A stretch of DNA of 64,000 nt. It comes from Klebsormidium nitens (Eukaryota; Streptophyta; Klebsormidiophyceae; Klebsormidiales; Klebsormidiaceae). Positions 63,214 through 64,000 of this stretch are shown here, one piece after another. The notes below the pieces were generated by a model. The model was not told the origin of the DNA and did no database searches. It saw only the letters and a program-made list of their open reading frames with translations. The stretch is taken from positions 450,842 to 514,841 of the forward strand of contig DF236954.1 in the NCBI GenBank assembly GCA_000708835.1, in the 5' to 3' direction. How positions within the stretch are numbered: position 1 is the first letter of the stretch; the number at the start of each line of letters is the position of its first letter. The translations under genes and the position numbers were made by a program.

Positions 63214-64000
63214 AATCTCAAATATAATCCCTTCATCATGTGCTCATGCAATACGTAATCCGACGGTCCATTGCGGCGCTGCCCGGATCGCTCATAATAC
63301 TAGCTAGTCTGATCAAGAAGAGCTAGCTAGCTTTTTAAGTTCAATCGACGATCGCAATGTCTTTACAGTCGTAATACAACTGCACTGCTTTGCTGGTAAA
63401 AAAGCAGATATGTGGTGTAATTCGTGGTGTCGAGCTATCATTCGCAAAGCGCCAGAACGTCGGAGCGATCCGGTCATAGCGAAGTTAAATGATTATAGAT
63501 TCAATAGATGCAATCTGATCCAATCGGCGGCTGTGATTAACGCGCGGCAGTCTTGTTACTTATACGGTGGCGCACTCCATGATGCAACGCGTCTCTAGTT
63601 GGTCTGGAGCACACTGCCAGAGCGGTGAGACCGGAGCGGATCACCGATCAACCACGGTTCGGCAAGGCGACCGCGGCGCCGCGCGCGGCCAGGGCACTCC
63701 CAGCCGCTAGGCGCATACATGACTCAGAGGTGGCGGTTCTGCCAAAGCAGTACAAGGGCAACTCATTTGCAGAAGCGCTTGCGGGAGCTTGAAAGATGGC
63801 GCAACAACCGAGCAGCACGCAGGTCTTGGCTCCTCACATCACGGCCAGGACCATCGAACCCTGCAAGCAACGTGACGAGGTTACGAACACGGAGCGACAT
63901 GTGTTTGTTCACAGCTTGCGCGAGCTGTAACGGCGCTAGCTTTCCGAGCCCCTCGCGGGGATCCCCCGGTAGCTATATGCGCGCGGGTCGCGCGGACTAG
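63214..64000. other. Right-edge region, nothing recognised
   Basis: Contains short CTAGCTAG-type palindromes near 63300-63335. The open frame from 63719 to the window edge (plus) is arginine-rich with no domain. I cannot support a gene. Confidence 0.4.

Overview
This window looks like nuclear DNA from a green-lineage eukaryote. The genes are densely interrupted by GT-AG introns, and the set is typical of plants: a KDO8P synthase, an ACR-type protein with four ACT domains, a vacuolar H+-ATPase subunit a, and an endomembrane nucleotide-sugar transporter. My inference is a streptophyte alga or early-diverging land plant (a Klebsormidium-like genome is my best guess). That needs a database comparison. 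I see no operons, CRISPR array, rRNA or convincing tRNA.

Layout. 1-6946 (-): SRP72 of the signal recognition particle, nine exons mapped, its 3' end beyond the left edge. 8580-9777 (-): a broken F-box gene. 10696-14919 (-): a five-exon ankyrin-repeat protein with a C-terminal membrane anchor, plus a possible alternative exon in its first intron. 16837-17971 (+): a two-exon gene of unknown function. 19164-29444 (-): a 15-exon gene for a 676-residue protein with an MBD-like N-terminal domain and coiled coils. 30455-38539 (+): V-ATPase subunit a in 16 exons, divergent from the previous gene. 40323-40613 (-): a weak small ORF. 42382-48595 (+): KDO8P synthase, 12 exons, with one GC-AG intron. 49845-50300: a short inverted-repeat element. 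51295-54984 (-): an SLC35B/UTR-like UDP-sugar transporter with an assembly gap inside an exon. 57182-61439 (+): an ACR9/ACR10-like ACT-repeat protein in seven exons. 62911-63213: a second inverted-repeat element with an ATATTCC-rich core. The remaining stretches show no gene I can support.

The most unusual signal cuts across genes. In at least five of them, introns hold series of decayed copies of the edge of a neighbouring exon together with its splice site. Exon-tail copies lie just downstream of the real donor and exon-head copies just upstream of the real acceptor, usually about 35-200 bp apart. This looks like repeated tandem duplication across splice junctions that lengthens introns and leaves ladders of decoy splice sites. 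It is clearest in SRP72, the ankyrin gene, the MBD-like gene, V-ATPase subunit a and the ACR gene.

The genes do not form one pathway. They are independent housekeeping functions: protein targeting, proton pumping, cell-wall and nucleotide-sugar supply, ACT-type regulation and probable chromatin binding. All exon boundaries were read by eye from splice motifs, reading phase and recalled family conservation. No search was run.
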